A stretch of 64,000 nt of DNA from Actinomycetes bacterium. GTDB lineage: Bacteria; Actinomycetota; Acidimicrobiia; Acidimicrobiales; Microtrichaceae. Position numbers and translations under genes: made by a program. Below are positions 8,272 to 16,863 of the stretch, one piece after another. The DNA lies in contig JAAEPF010000017.1 in assembly GCA_024222295.1 (NCBI GenBank), positions 434,001-498,000 of the forward strand, read 5' to 3'. The notes under the pieces were generated by a model. It had not been told where the DNA came from. It saw only the letters and a program-made list of their open reading frames with translations, and searched no databases. How positions within the stretch are numbered: position 1 is the first letter of the stretch; each line of letters opens with the position of its first letter.

Positions 8272-9630
8272 ATGACTGACAGCACGACCACAGGCTTGAC
8301 CGGCGACGCGGCGGGCACCGACATGGCTCGCGGCGACCTGATCGAAGAGGTCCGCACCTGGCTCGAGGACAACTGGGATCCCGACCTCACCGTGGCGCAA
8401 TGGTGGGAGAAGCTCGGCACGGCCGGTTGGTCCGCTCCCAACCTCCCCGCCGACTCCTACGGCCGCGGGCTGTCACGCAGCGACGGCGTGAAGGTCGCCC
8501 GCGAGATCGGGTCCTTCGGTGCGCTCGGTGCTCCGTCCGGCCTGGGCCTGCTGCTCGCAGCGCCCACGATCACCACGCACGGCAGCCGCGAGCAGATAGA
8601 CACATACGTGCGAGACATCGTGACCGGGCAGAAGGCCTGGTGTCAGCTGTTCTCCGAGCCCGGGGCCGGCTCCGACCTGGCGGGGCTAACCTGCAAGGCC
8701 GAAAAGGACGGCGAGGAGTGGATCATCAACGGCCAGAAGGTGTGGACCTCACTCGGCCAGTCGGCCGACCTGGGCATGCTGTTGGCCCGCACCGCTCCCG
8801 ACGCCCCCAAGCACCGCGGCATCACCTGGATGGCAATCGACATGCACCAACCGGGCGTCGAGCTGCGCCCGCTGCGCGAGCTCACCGGGCACGCGATGTT
8901 CAACGAGGTGTTCCTGAGCGACGCACGGGTGCCCGACGCAGCGATCATCGGTGACCTCAACAACGGCTGGGCTGCTGCCAACACCACGCTCGCCAATGAG
9001 CGTGCCGGCCTCGGTGCCGGTGGAGGCGGAGCCGCCGCGACGGCGGTGCCGGGAACCGTCTCAGGCAACCTCGACAAGCGCGTGGGTGACTTCGTCAAGG
9101 AGAAGCCCAAGAAGAAGTCGACCGCTCCGGCCGACTCCAAGCCGCACAGGCGCCAGTCGAGCGCACAGCTCTACATCGACCTGGCCAAGGGAAATGGCAA
9201 GGTCGACGATCCCACGATCCGCCAGGACCTGGTGCGCCTGCACATCATCGGCGAGCTCGGTCGCATCGGTGCAGAGCGGGTGAAGGCCGCCAAGGCCAAC
9301 GGCAGCGACATTCCCGGCATGGCCAACATCCAGAAGCTCTCGATGAGCGACATGGTGCGGCTCCAACGTGACCTCGGACTGCGCATCGTCGGGCCGGCGG
9401 GCACGCTGCACGCCTACAAGCCCGAGGATCGTGCCGCGATCGACCAGGCCACCGGCAACCCCTTCCTGGCGATGGTCACCGGCGCGGCGCTGTACGCACA
9501 GGCGCCCCCGATCTACGGCGGCACCGACCAGATCCAGAAGAACATCATCGGTGAGCGGGTCCTGGGCCTGCCCAAGGAGCCGGGAGACATCAACACGGTG
9601 CCGTTCTCGTCTCTGCCCAAGAACGCCTGA
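8272..9630 (+). CDS. Acyl-CoA dehydrogenase with a basic inserted segment
   Basis: A 452-residue flavoprotein of the acyl-CoA dehydrogenase family, catalysing FAD-linked alpha,beta-oxidation of acyl-CoA. The signatures are FSEPGAGSDLAGL (FAD/substrate contact in the beta domain), NGQKVWTS, and YGGTDQIQKNIIGERVLGLP at the C-terminus. The YEGT glutamate used as base by medium-chain enzymes is Gly here (YGGT), as in many actinobacterial FadE proteins that supply the base elsewhere. Between the beta and alpha domains (roughly residues 245-300) sits a Gly/Ala run followed by a Lys/Arg-rich stretch (VKEKPKKKS, KPHRR), lengthening the protein by about 50 residues. The start ATG 8272 follows a GGGGG tract 12 bases upstream. 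Confidence 0.9.
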   Translation: MTDSTTTGLTGDAAGTDMARGDLIEEVRTWLEDNWDPDLTVAQWWEKLGTAGWSAPNLPADSYGRGLSRSDGVKVAREIGSFGALGAPSGLGLLLAAPTITTHGSREQIDTYVRDIVTGQKAWCQLFSEPGAGSDLAGLTCKAEKDGEEWIINGQKVWTSLGQSADLGMLLARTAPDAPKHRGITWMAIDMHQPGVELRPLRELTGHAMFNEVFLSDARVPDAAIIGDLNNGWAAANTTLANERAGLGAGGGGAAATAVPGTVSGNLDKRVGDFVKEKPKKKSTAPADSKPHRRQSSAQLYIDLAKGNGKVDDPTIRQDLVRLHIIGELGRIGAERVKAAKANGSDIPGMANIQKLSMSDMVRLQRDLGLRIVGPAGTLHAYKPEDRAAIDQATGNPFLAMVTGAALYAQAPPIYGGTDQIQKNIIGERVLGLPKEPGDINTVPFSSLPKNA

Positions 9631-9689
9631 TCAGCCACAGCCGCTCCCGAGGGGCCGAACTCGTCGTTTCGGCGGCCGGCGGTGGGCGT

Positions 9690-10499
9690 TCAGCGCTCGG
9701 CCAGACCCTGCAGGTAGCGGTTCGCTGCCTCGCGGGACTCCTCATCGTGCAGCGCTGTGACCAGCGTGTCCGCTTCCATCCAGCCGCGCCCCTGTCCGGT
9801 CATCTGTGACGTGGTGGCGTTTATGTGGGCCTTCGTCGACAGCAATGGAAGCGCCGCCTTGCCCGCCAACTGGGTGACCAGGGCTTCGACCGCCACGTCG
9901 AGGTCGGGCTCCGGAACCACGCGCTGCACGAATCCGATCTCGCGGGCCTCGACAGGGTCGAAGCGCCGGCAGGTCATGACAAGGTCCCGTGTGGCTGCCG
10001 CGCCGATCTCGCGGATCAACCGCGGTATGCCACCCCACGCGAGTGGGATGCCCAGGTCGATCTCGGGGATCGAGAAGCTGGCGTCATCGGCCGCGATGCG
10101 GAAGTCGCAAGCCGAGGCGATGACCACGCCTCCGCCGATGCAGTGACCCTGGATGCGGGCCACCGTGATAGCGGCCATGGCCTCGAGCGCGTCGGCCGCT
10201 CTCCGGCCGGCGTCGGCCCGGTCGCGCGCTGTCAGCCCGTCACCGGGGTCCGTCACGAACCCCGCTACATCCGCGCCTGCGGAGAACGAGCTGCCTTCAC
10301 CCCACAGCACGACGACCTTCAGCCCGCGCTGGGTGTCGAACCACCGGGCGGCCGCCTCGATTCCGAACAGGACGTCGGTCGACAAGGCGTTCAGCTTGTC
10401 CGGCCTGTTGAGCACCAAGCTGCCCACGGGACCGTCTGCCGACACGCGGAGCCCCGGCCCCAGGTCTGGCGGATGGGCGTCATGCGATGGGTCTGCCAT
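9690..10499 (-). CDS. Enoyl-CoA hydratase/isomerase family protein
   Basis: The 269-residue protein is a crotonase-fold enzyme. It shows the first oxyanion-hole segment FSAGADVAGF and the second HCIGGGVVIASACDFRIA, followed by FSIPEIDLGIPLAWGG, where the acid/base Glu of the hydratases would be expected (the Glu in IPEIDLG). The probable activity is hydration or isomerisation of an enoyl-CoA in beta-oxidation or a branched route. The start ATG at 10499 gives MADPSHDAHPPD, a slightly long N-terminus. It converges on the upstream acyl-CoA dehydrogenase with 59 bases between, so it is separately transcribed. Confidence 0.9.
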   Translation of the reverse strand: MADPSHDAHPPDLGPGLRVSADGPVGSLVLNRPDKLNALSTDVLFGIEAAARWFDTQRGLKVVVLWGEGSSFSAGADVAGFVTDPGDGLTARDRADAGRRAADALEAMAAITVARIQGHCIGGGVVIASACDFRIAADDASFSIPEIDLGIPLAWGGIPRLIREIGAAATRDLVMTCRRFDPVEAREIGFVQRVVPEPDLDVAVEALVTQLAGKAALPLLSTKAHINATTSQMTGQGRGWMEADTLVTALHDEESREAANRYLQGLAER

Positions 10500-10660
10500 G
10501 GCGGCAACCTAGAGGATTCCGCTGCTGAGGAGAGGCCGTGGAGCCGGGCGATTGGGTTGGCCGGGTGTCGGCTCCGGCGAAGCGCCACTCGCACCGGTCG
10601 GCTGACGACGACCGTCCACATCCGGCTCATCCCCCTCAGGGGGCTGGCTAGCGTCGGGCC
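10500..10660. other. Divergent intergenic region with a small GC hairpin
   Basis: This 161-base gap separates the divergent enoyl-CoA hydratase and dienelactone hydrolase genes and must contain both promoters. The only structure I see is CCCCC-TCA-GGGGG at 10631-10643, in the leader of the plus-strand gene. No convincing promoter hexamers or regulator site can be read. Confidence 0.3.
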
Positions 10661-11473
10661 ATGGCCGACGACCCGCTGGACGACTTCGAGAAGACCACCT
10701 TCACCCACGGGGGCAAGACCCGCGATGTGTACCGCCTGGGCGAGGGACCGGCCGTGATCGTCATGGCCGAGATCCCTGGCATCACCCCGAAGGTGGCTGA
10801 CTTTGCCCGCAAGGTGGCTGGCATCGGGTGCACCGCGGTGCTGCCCCACCTCTTCGGTGATCCGGGCCGGGATCCCGACTCCCGCGGCCGGCTGGGCAGC
10901 CTGTCGATGATCGCGAGGTCGATGGGGCCGTCGTGCGTGAGCCGCGACTTCACGGTGTGGGCGACCGGCAGGAGTTCGCCCGTCATCGACTGGCTCCGGG
11001 CACTGGCAGCCGATGAGCACGAGAAGTGCGGCGGCCCGGGCGTGGGCGCGATCGGCATGTGTTTCACCGGCGGCTTCGCCCTGGCGATGGCCACCGATGA
11101 CCGTCTGCTGGCTCCCGTGCTCTCACAGCCGTCGCTACCGTTCGGTGCCGGCAGGTCGCGTGCCCGCAACATCGACATCTCGCCCGAGGAGCTGGAAGTG
11201 GTCAAGGGGCGCTGCGCGGCCGAAGGGCTAACGGTGCTCGGCATGCGTTTCAGCAGTGACCGACTGGTGCCCGGTGCTCGATTCGAGTTCCTGCGCGAAC
11301 ACCTCGGCGACGCGTTCGTCGCGATAGAGCTCGACGACGAGGCCGCCAATCCCGATTCGGCGATGCCGCCGCACTCGGTGGTCACCGAGCACCTGATCGA
11401 CGAGCCGGGTGAGCCCACCCGCGAAGCCCTCGAGCAGGTCCTCGAGCTGTTCAGGGAGAGGCTGCTCACCTGA
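10661..11473 (+). CDS. Dienelactone hydrolase family protein
   Basis: A 270-residue alpha/beta hydrolase with the Cys nucleophile elbow GMCFTGG (C134), characteristic of dienelactone hydrolases rather than serine esterases. D200 (SSDRLVPG) and one of the histidines H238/H244 (PHSVVTEHL) complete the probable triad. Such enzymes open enol-lactones in chloro- or hydroxy-aromatic degradation; many actinobacterial relatives act on other small esters. It begins at an ATG 34 bases after the small hairpin and stands alone, followed 56 bases later by the secreted esterase. No aromatic ring-cleavage genes are nearby, so the physiological substrate is open. Confidence 0.85.
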   Translation: MADDPLDDFEKTTFTHGGKTRDVYRLGEGPAVIVMAEIPGITPKVADFARKVAGIGCTAVLPHLFGDPGRDPDSRGRLGSLSMIARSMGPSCVSRDFTVWATGRSSPVIDWLRALAADEHEKCGGPGVGAIGMCFTGGFALAMATDDRLLAPVLSQPSLPFGAGRSRARNIDISPEELEVVKGRCAAEGLTVLGMRFSSDRLVPGARFEFLREHLGDAFVAIELDDEAANPDSAMPPHSVVTEHLIDEPGEPTREALEQVLELFRERLLT

Positions 11474-11529
11474 ACCTGCCTCCGACACTCTCGCTGAACG
11501 CGGTCTTGGGTGCCGGATAGGGTGCGCGG

Positions 11530-12666
11530 ATGCTCCCATGGCCTGCACAGACGCAAGCACTGTCATCAACTCGCGCGTCATGGCGTCCACTAGCGGTTCT
11601 GTTTGTCGCCGCCTCCCTGTTCACCGGCGCCTGTTCCACCGAGTCGGGCGACGGCGAAGCGAACGCCGCGGAGGCTGAATCCGACCCATCCGGCCAGGAT
11701 GCCAATGGGTCGGCTGACCAGGGCAACGCCGAGGGGTCCTCGGCCGCCCCGACCGCTGTTGCTTCCGCCGGATGCGAAACGCCAGGGGCGCCGGCGGCCA
11801 CGTTGGCGAAGGAAGGGATCGACTCCGATGGCCAGCGGCGCTGGTGGCTTCTCACAGCACCCGAGGCAGCGACCGGCTCGGATCCGGTTCCGCTGGTGCT
11901 CGACTTCCACGGACTGTCCGAGGGAGCCGAGTTCCACTCCGGGTCGACCGGTTGGAGTGAGCTCGCCGAACGGGAGGGTTTCGTGGTGGCCTTCCCGCAA
12001 GGGTCGGGGCGCAGCGTCGGCTGGGATGTGCGTTCGTCGGGGCCCAATCCCGACCTCGACTTCGTCGACTCGATGCTCGCTGACATCGAGGCCCGCTACT
12101 GCATAGACACCTCGCGGGTCTACTCCACCGGCCTGTCCAACGGCGCGTTCCTTTCCTCGGTACTGGCATGCACGCGCCCGGATGTGTTTGCCGCCGTCGG
12201 CCCGGTGGCCGGTGTCACCTACCCGCCCGACTGCGATCCAGGCAAGGCCGTGCCCGTGATCTCCTTCCACGGCACCGCGGACCCACTCCTGCCCTTCAAC
12301 GGCTCCGTGGCGGCCGACGCGCTCTCGTCCATCACCTCGGGGGGCAGCGGCAGCACCACCTCGGCCCCGCCGGGTGACATCGATGGCGACGGCTACCCCG
12401 CGAACGCGGCCGATTGGGCCGCCAACAACGGCTGCGGCCAGCCCACGGACGAGCAGGTTGCAGGATCGGTCGTGCGCAGGAGCTATGACTGCCCCGACGG
12501 GGCCGAGGTCGTCTTCTACATGATCCAGGACGGCGGCCATACGTGGCCCGGGTCCGACGCACTCACCGCAGAGGGCATCGCCCGCATCGTGGGACCGACC
12601 AACATGGAGATCGACGCCACCGAACTCACCTGGGAGTTCTTTGCACGCCACCAGCTGGCGGCCTGA
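11530..12666 (+). CDS. Secreted PHB-depolymerase/LpqC-type esterase
   Basis: A 378-residue exported hydrolase. The N-terminus has a basic stretch, a hydrophobic run (LAVLFVAASLFTGAC) ending in a possible lipobox Cys35, then a Ser/Gly/Asp/Ala-rich linker to about residue 80. The catalytic domain resembles feruloyl esterase/poly(3-hydroxybutyrate) depolymerase (LpqC): D125-F-H-G oxyanion strand (LDFHGLS), nucleophile S203 (GLSNGAF), D251 (HGTADPLLPF) and H337 (DGGHTWPG). A DIDGDGY calcium-loop-like insertion lies near residue 283, within a Cys-containing segment. It probably cleaves polyester, polysaccharide esters or other extracellular esters. Confidence 0.85.
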   Translation: MLPWPAQTQALSSTRASWRPLAVLFVAASLFTGACSTESGDGEANAAEAESDPSGQDANGSADQGNAEGSSAAPTAVASAGCETPGAPAATLAKEGIDSDGQRRWWLLTAPEAATGSDPVPLVLDFHGLSEGAEFHSGSTGWSELAEREGFVVAFPQGSGRSVGWDVRSSGPNPDLDFVDSMLADIEARYCIDTSRVYSTGLSNGAFLSSVLACTRPDVFAAVGPVAGVTYPPDCDPGKAVPVISFHGTADPLLPFNGSVAADALSSITSGGSGSTTSAPPGDIDGDGYPANAADWAANNGCGQPTDEQVAGSVVRRSYDCPDGAEVVFYMIQDGGHTWPGSDALTAEGIARIVGPTNMEIDATELTWEFFARHQLAA

Positions 12667-12684
12667 GCTGTGGGGTTCTGCCGC

Positions 12685-13446
12685 TCAGCGTGCGAAGAGG
12701 AGCTGGAACTCGACGGTCCCTTCATCGGACACGGACAGCACCACCGGTGCCGTCGGGGCCTCCACGCCGAAGTCCGAGAAGACGATCGGGATGGATCCGA
12801 TCACCACCGGTGTGCCGTCCACCAACTGGGCCTCGAGCGCCACGGTGACAGCGTTGGTGACGCCGTGGATCGTGAGGTCGCCCGTCGCGTCCACACTCAC
12901 AGCGTCACCCTCCGCAGCCCCCGGCCCGAGGTCGATGGGCTCCGTCAGCACGAACGTGGCGGTCGGGAACTGCTCGGTCTCCAGTGCGTCCTGCACCCGT
13001 GAGTCGCGGCGGCTCTGGTCAGTGACGATCTGGGTGAGGTCGACCTCGAGGTCGGCAGACTCGAGGGTGTTGCCGGTGATCGTGATCGACCCGGTCACAT
13101 CGTCGGTGCGGCCGACCGCCGTGGTCGCGCCGATGCTGGCCAGTTCCTCCTCGACGCGGAATCCCGCGAACGACCCGGTCGCCGTCTCGAGGTTGAAGTC
13201 GCCGGACTCGTTGTCGACTACCCACGTGCCTTCGATCCCTGCAGGGGCAGCCTGCGTGGTGTCGGTACTCCCGGTGCCGGCGCCATCGCCTCCGTCGGCC
13301 GTGGTGCTGGTCAGCTGCTCGGTTGCAGCCTCGAGGTTGACCGCCTCCGGCGCATCGTCGCGCAGGTAGAAGTACCAAACGCCCACAGCCAGAAGCGCAA
13401 CGATGACCACCGCGGCCGCGATGATGCCCTTCGTACGGTTCGTCAT
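12685..13446 (-). CDS. Membrane-anchored YceI family protein
   Basis: 253 residues: a short basic cytosolic start (MTNRTKG), one transmembrane helix (about 8-27), an acidic Thr/Gly-rich linker, then a YceI-type lipocalin-like beta barrel from about residue 70 (GTWVVDNESGDFNLETATGSFAGFRVEEEL, described here only as its first strand region). Typical YceI strands such as SRRDSRVQDALETEQFPTA and LTIHGVTNAV are present. YceI proteins bind isoprenoid-like lipids. The ATG at 13446 is the natural start; the longer frame overlaps the PhzF gene. It lies 17 bases after the PhzF stop, last in a patatin-PhzF-YceI minus-strand series. Confidence 0.88.
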   Translation of the reverse strand: MTNRTKGIIAAAVVIVALLAVGVWYFYLRDDAPEAVNLEAATEQLTSTTADGGDGAGTGSTDTTQAAPAGIEGTWVVDNESGDFNLETATGSFAGFRVEEELASIGATTAVGRTDDVTGSITITGNTLESADLEVDLTQIVTDQSRRDSRVQDALETEQFPTATFVLTEPIDLGPGAAEGDAVSVDATGDLTIHGVTNAVTVALEAQLVDGTPVVIGSIPIVFSDFGVEAPTAPVVLSVSDEGTVEFQLLFAR

Positions 13447-13463
13447 CCCACGATTGTGGCTGA

Positions 13464-14270
13464 TCAGAGCGGCGACAGGGTGAGATGCCCCTCGATCACC
13501 TCGGCACACGTGCCCCGCAGGAGCACCCGTTCGCCGACGAGCTCACAGTCGACTTCGCCACCGCGGGCCGATACCTGGCGGGCCCGCAACCTGCTGCGCC
13601 CAAGGCGGCCAGCCCAGTAGGGCGTGAGCGCACAGTGCGCCGAGCCGGTCACCGGGTCCTCGTCGATACCGGCACCCGGGGCGAAGAAGCGCGACACGAA
13701 GTCGACCCCCGAATCAGGATCCCCGGGGCCGGTCACGTTGAGGTAAGGGACCTGCAGTGCGGCGACCTGGCCGATGTCAGGGTCGAGTGATTCCACCTCG
13801 GAGGCGGAGGGCAGCACCGCGATCCACGTGCTTCCGCCCAGCAGCGCGAGGGGCTCGTTGCCGAGTATCGCGGCTATGGCGGGCTCATGGCCGGCCTCGC
13901 GCGGGTCGGCCGGCAGGTCCATGCGAAGCGAACCCGTTGCCTCGCGGTGTACGCGCAGGACGCCCGAGCGGGTGGAGAACGAGACGGCCTCAGCGTCGGG
14001 GCGAAGGTGGCGCAGTGCCACATGGCCCGACGCGAGGGTTGCATGGCCACAGAGGTCGACCTCGATCTCCGGAGTGAACCACCGCAGCTCGTAGTCGGCC
14101 TCGCGGGTCCGGCTCGGCACGAGGAACGCCGTTTCCGAGAGGTTGTTCTCCGCTGCGATCGAGCCGAGCAGCTCGTCGGCGGGCCAGTTGTCGAGCAGGC
14201 ACACCGCAGCCGGGTTGCCGCCGAAGGGCTTGCTCGTGAAGGCGTCGACCTGGAAGAACGGGATCGTCAT
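13464..14270 (-). CDS. PhzF family isomerase/epimerase
   Basis: A 268-residue two-lobed protein of the diaminopimelate-epimerase fold. Family marks are FQVDAFTSKPFGGNPAAV at the N-terminus, the catalytic glutamate in NNLSETAFL, VDLCGHATLASGH at the lobe junction, and GIDEDPVTGSAHCAL in the second lobe. PhzF itself isomerises dihydro-3-hydroxyanthranilate in phenazine synthesis; most homologues, as probably here, act on unknown metabolites because no phenazine genes are close. The ATG at 14270 gives MTIPFFQVD, the usual family start. It is 49 bases downstream of the patatin gene. Confidence 0.9.
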   Translation of the reverse strand: MTIPFFQVDAFTSKPFGGNPAAVCLLDNWPADELLGSIAAENNLSETAFLVPSRTREADYELRWFTPEIEVDLCGHATLASGHVALRHLRPDAEAVSFSTRSGVLRVHREATGSLRMDLPADPREAGHEPAIAAILGNEPLALLGGSTWIAVLPSASEVESLDPDIGQVAALQVPYLNVTGPGDPDSGVDFVSRFFAPGAGIDEDPVTGSAHCALTPYWAGRLGRSRLRARQVSARGGEVDCELVGERVLLRGTCAEVIEGHLTLSPL

Positions 14271-14319
14271 GCAGCGATCCTGCCGCAAGTCCCACGGTCG
14301 CGCCTGTCGGTTTCGGGCC

Positions 14320-15726
14320 TCAGCCCAGCACCGCCTGCAGCGCCGGTGGTGGGTCCCCGCGGTGCACCTCGAGGCTGTTTTGCCAGGCGTCGGCTCCGGC
14401 CGGAATCGCGAATCCGAGGTCGCGGCGGGCGGACAGCGCGTCGGAGATCTGCGACTTCAGGGCACGCAGCGCCTCGGCGCGGGCCGCTGAGACCGTCCCA
14501 TCCGCGATGCAGGCTGACTCGAGGTACCAGGCCCGCTCGCGCGCGATGACCAACGAGTCCGAAGTGGCCATGGCCGCAGCCCGGTCGTCCTCGGACACAT
14601 CGGCCAGGGCGTCCTCACCGCGCATCCGGCCGTAGTCCATGTCGAGCAGCATCAGGCCCGGCTCCACCTCGAAAGGGCTCACGACGTCAACCGTCGGTGC
14701 GATGACGTTGAGCCGGCCGCCGGGCGGCAGGGGAGTGCGCAGGTTCTGGCGCTGGGTGTTGGCGAATCCGATCTCGGCGGAGGTTCGCAGGTAGATGCCC
14801 ACGAAGTTCATCGACGTGAAGTCCTCGGTGGATGGCTGGGGGTCGATCGGGACCGCAACCACCGCGTGAATGTCTGTGGCTCCCAGGGCCACCGCCGCCT
14901 GCACGGGGATGTTCTGCAGGCACCCACCGTCGACGTACACCTCGGGCCCGATCTGCCGCGGGGCGAAGATCATCGGCACCGTGCTCGATGCGAGGGCCCC
15001 CTCGATAGCGTCGACGGCGCTGTGGCCCACGGGTGTCACGGCGTCGGGTCCCAGGATCGTGCCGTCCCCGCACACATAGTGCGATTCTCCGGCCACGAGG
15101 GCGGTCACCGTCATGCGCAGCCTCACCCCATCGGCAGCAAGCAGCGCCGGATCGACGGATCGAAAGCCGATGTCGGAGCGCCCGCGCAGGGCGGCCTCGA
15201 GCGGGTCGAGTGTGAGAATCGACCCCATGTGGCCCTCGATGCCCTTGCGTGCCCGCGCCGCAGCGGGAAGCTCGGACAGCACAGAGGTGAATCGCTGCCA
15301 GTTCATGTGCGGGCGCCGCCTGTGGTGCCCAGCGGTTGCCTCGGCATCGGGGTCGGGGTCACCTCCCGGGACATCAGGTCGGCCCTTCGTGCTCACGAAC
15401 GACTCCACCGAATCGCCGAACGGCGTACCGTCGAATGCTTCGAGCCACGGTTGGCGGCCGAACACGGCCGCCGTGTCGGTCATTGCGAGCAGGTCGGCCC
15501 TCATGTCGCCGACCCTGGCGGCGAGCTGCTCCGTGCCCCGCGCCTGGCCGAGAACAGCGGCGAGGATCGAGCCCGCGGAGGTGGACGTGATGATTCCCGG
15601 GTCGAGCCCGCGCTCCACTATCAGGTGTTCGAGGACCCCCACCTCGAAAGCGCCCTTGGTGCCGCCGCCGGCCAGGACCAGCGCTGTTTCCTCGCGAGGG
15701 GTGCCCGCCATGTCGTGAGAACTCAT
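14320..15726 (-). CDS. Patatin-like phospholipase
   Basis: A 468-residue protein with the patatin Ser-Asp dyad layout. The oxyanion glycine motif is LAGGGTKGAFEVGVL near residue 17; the nucleophile elbow reads STSAGS, so the first Gly of GxSxG is replaced by Ser; the catalytic Asp is in VDGGCLQNIP. An insertion rich in Asp, Pro and His (PGGDPDPDAEATAGHHRRRP) precedes a helical region, and the C-terminal 120 residues are helical. Predicted role: lipid acyl hydrolase at the membrane. The ATG at 15726 (MSSHDMAG) is 39 bases from the divergent start at 15766, so the two promoters overlap. Confidence 0.88.
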   Translation of the reverse strand: MSSHDMAGTPREETALVLAGGGTKGAFEVGVLEHLIVERGLDPGIITSTSAGSILAAVLGQARGTEQLAARVGDMRADLLAMTDTAAVFGRQPWLEAFDGTPFGDSVESFVSTKGRPDVPGGDPDPDAEATAGHHRRRPHMNWQRFTSVLSELPAAARARKGIEGHMGSILTLDPLEAALRGRSDIGFRSVDPALLAADGVRLRMTVTALVAGESHYVCGDGTILGPDAVTPVGHSAVDAIEGALASSTVPMIFAPRQIGPEVYVDGGCLQNIPVQAAVALGATDIHAVVAVPIDPQPSTEDFTSMNFVGIYLRTSAEIGFANTQRQNLRTPLPPGGRLNVIAPTVDVVSPFEVEPGLMLLDMDYGRMRGEDALADVSEDDRAAAMATSDSLVIARERAWYLESACIADGTVSAARAEALRALKSQISDALSARRDLGFAIPAGADAWQNSLEVHRGDPPPALQAVLG

Positions 15727-15765
15727 GGCACCATCATGGCGACAGTCGGCCGGAAACGTGGGGAC

Positions 15766-16863
15766 ATGATGGGTACACCAGTGGGGGTTTGGGGCACCGG
15801 CAACATGGGCCGCGCTGCGATCAGGGCGGTGCTCGGCCATCCGCAACTGGACCTGGCGACCGTGGTGACCAGCAGCGCCGACAAGGTCGGAGTGGACGCG
15901 GCCGTGCTCGCGGCGAGCAGCGGCGCGGCGGCGGAGCCCGTCGGCGTCGGGGCCTCGGGGCGCGAGTCGGTGCTCGAAGCCGGATGTGCGGCGGTGGCAT
16001 ACATGGCATCGGGTGACGTCCGCCCCGACGACGCGGCAGCCGATGTGCAGTGGTGCCTGTCGCAGGGGGTGACCGTGGTGACACCGTCGCTGTACGCGCT
16101 CTACGACCCGGACTCTGCGCCGGCTGAAGTGCTCGCGCCGATGCACGACGCGTGCCGGCAGGGTTCGTCGAGACTGTTCGTGTCGGGGGTCGACCCCGGC
16201 TGGGGCAACGACGTGCTCGCGTTGTTCGCCAGCGGTCTGTGCCACTCGATCACCGAAGTGCGTTCCCAGGAGATCTTCGACTACTCGACCTACGACCAGG
16301 AGTTCTCGGTGAGGGAACTGGTCGGCATGGGCAAGCCGATGCACGAGGTGCCTCCAATGGTTGCCCCGGGCGTGCCCACGATGGTCTGGGGTGGCCAGGT
16401 TCGGATGCTGGCTCGTGCGCTCGAAGTGGAACTCGACGCCGTGGAGGAATCCCTGGAGCGGGTTGCGCTCGATGACGAGGTCACCAACGCCATGGGCTCG
16501 TTCGCCGCCGGAACCCAGGGAGCGCTGCGGTTCGAAGTGAAGGGCGTCGTGGGAGACCGGACGCCGATCGTGATCGAGCATGTCACCAGGATCGACCCGT
16601 CAGTTGCCCCGCAGTGGCCCCAGCCCGCCTCGGGAGCGGGTAGTCACCGGGTGGTGATCGAGGGTGAACCCCGCCTGGAGGTCACGATCGAGGCTGAAGC
16701 GGAGGGCGGCAATCGGGCGGCCGGTGGGAACGCCACCGCTGCGATGCGGCTCGTGGGCGCGGTGCCATGGCTGCTGGAGCGTCCGGCGGGGGTCTACGAC
16801 GCGTCGGACGTGCCTGTGCTCGCCGGCGCGGGCAGGCTGGTGGGGCAGCCAGGAGGGATCTGA
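15766..16863 (+). CDS. DapB-like NAD(P)-dependent dehydrogenase
   Basis: 365 residues with an N-terminal Rossmann fold (VGVWGTGNMGRAAIRAVL) and the domain order of dihydrodipicolinate reductase-like proteins, such as 2,4-diaminopentanoate dehydrogenase. The middle segment FVSGVDPGWGNDVLALF and SQEIFDYSTYDQEFSVRELVG are conserved in the actinobacterial subfamily often annotated as dihydrodipicolinate reductase. A lysine pathway role is unlikely given the length and isolation. The start is one of two consecutive ATGs (15766 or 15769). The stop TGA overlaps the ATG of the AhpD-like gene (ATG at 16863), which indicates translational coupling with it. Confidence 0.8.
   Translation: MMGTPVGVWGTGNMGRAAIRAVLGHPQLDLATVVTSSADKVGVDAAVLAASSGAAAEPVGVGASGRESVLEAGCAAVAYMASGDVRPDDAAADVQWCLSQGVTVVTPSLYALYDPDSAPAEVLAPMHDACRQGSSRLFVSGVDPGWGNDVLALFASGLCHSITEVRSQEIFDYSTYDQEFSVRELVGMGKPMHEVPPMVAPGVPTMVWGGQVRMLARALEVELDAVEESLERVALDDEVTNAMGSFAAGTQGALRFEVKGVVGDRTPIVIEHVTRIDPSVAPQWPQPASGAGSHRVVIEGEPRLEVTIEAEAEGGNRAAGGNATAAMRLVGAVPWLLERPAGVYDASDVPVLAGAGRLVGQPGGI

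Noticed and set aside
14866-15765. N-terminal extension of the DapB-like gene
   Set aside because: The long frame overlaps the patatin gene in antisense; the Rossmann motif begins at ATG 15766, where the family normally starts.
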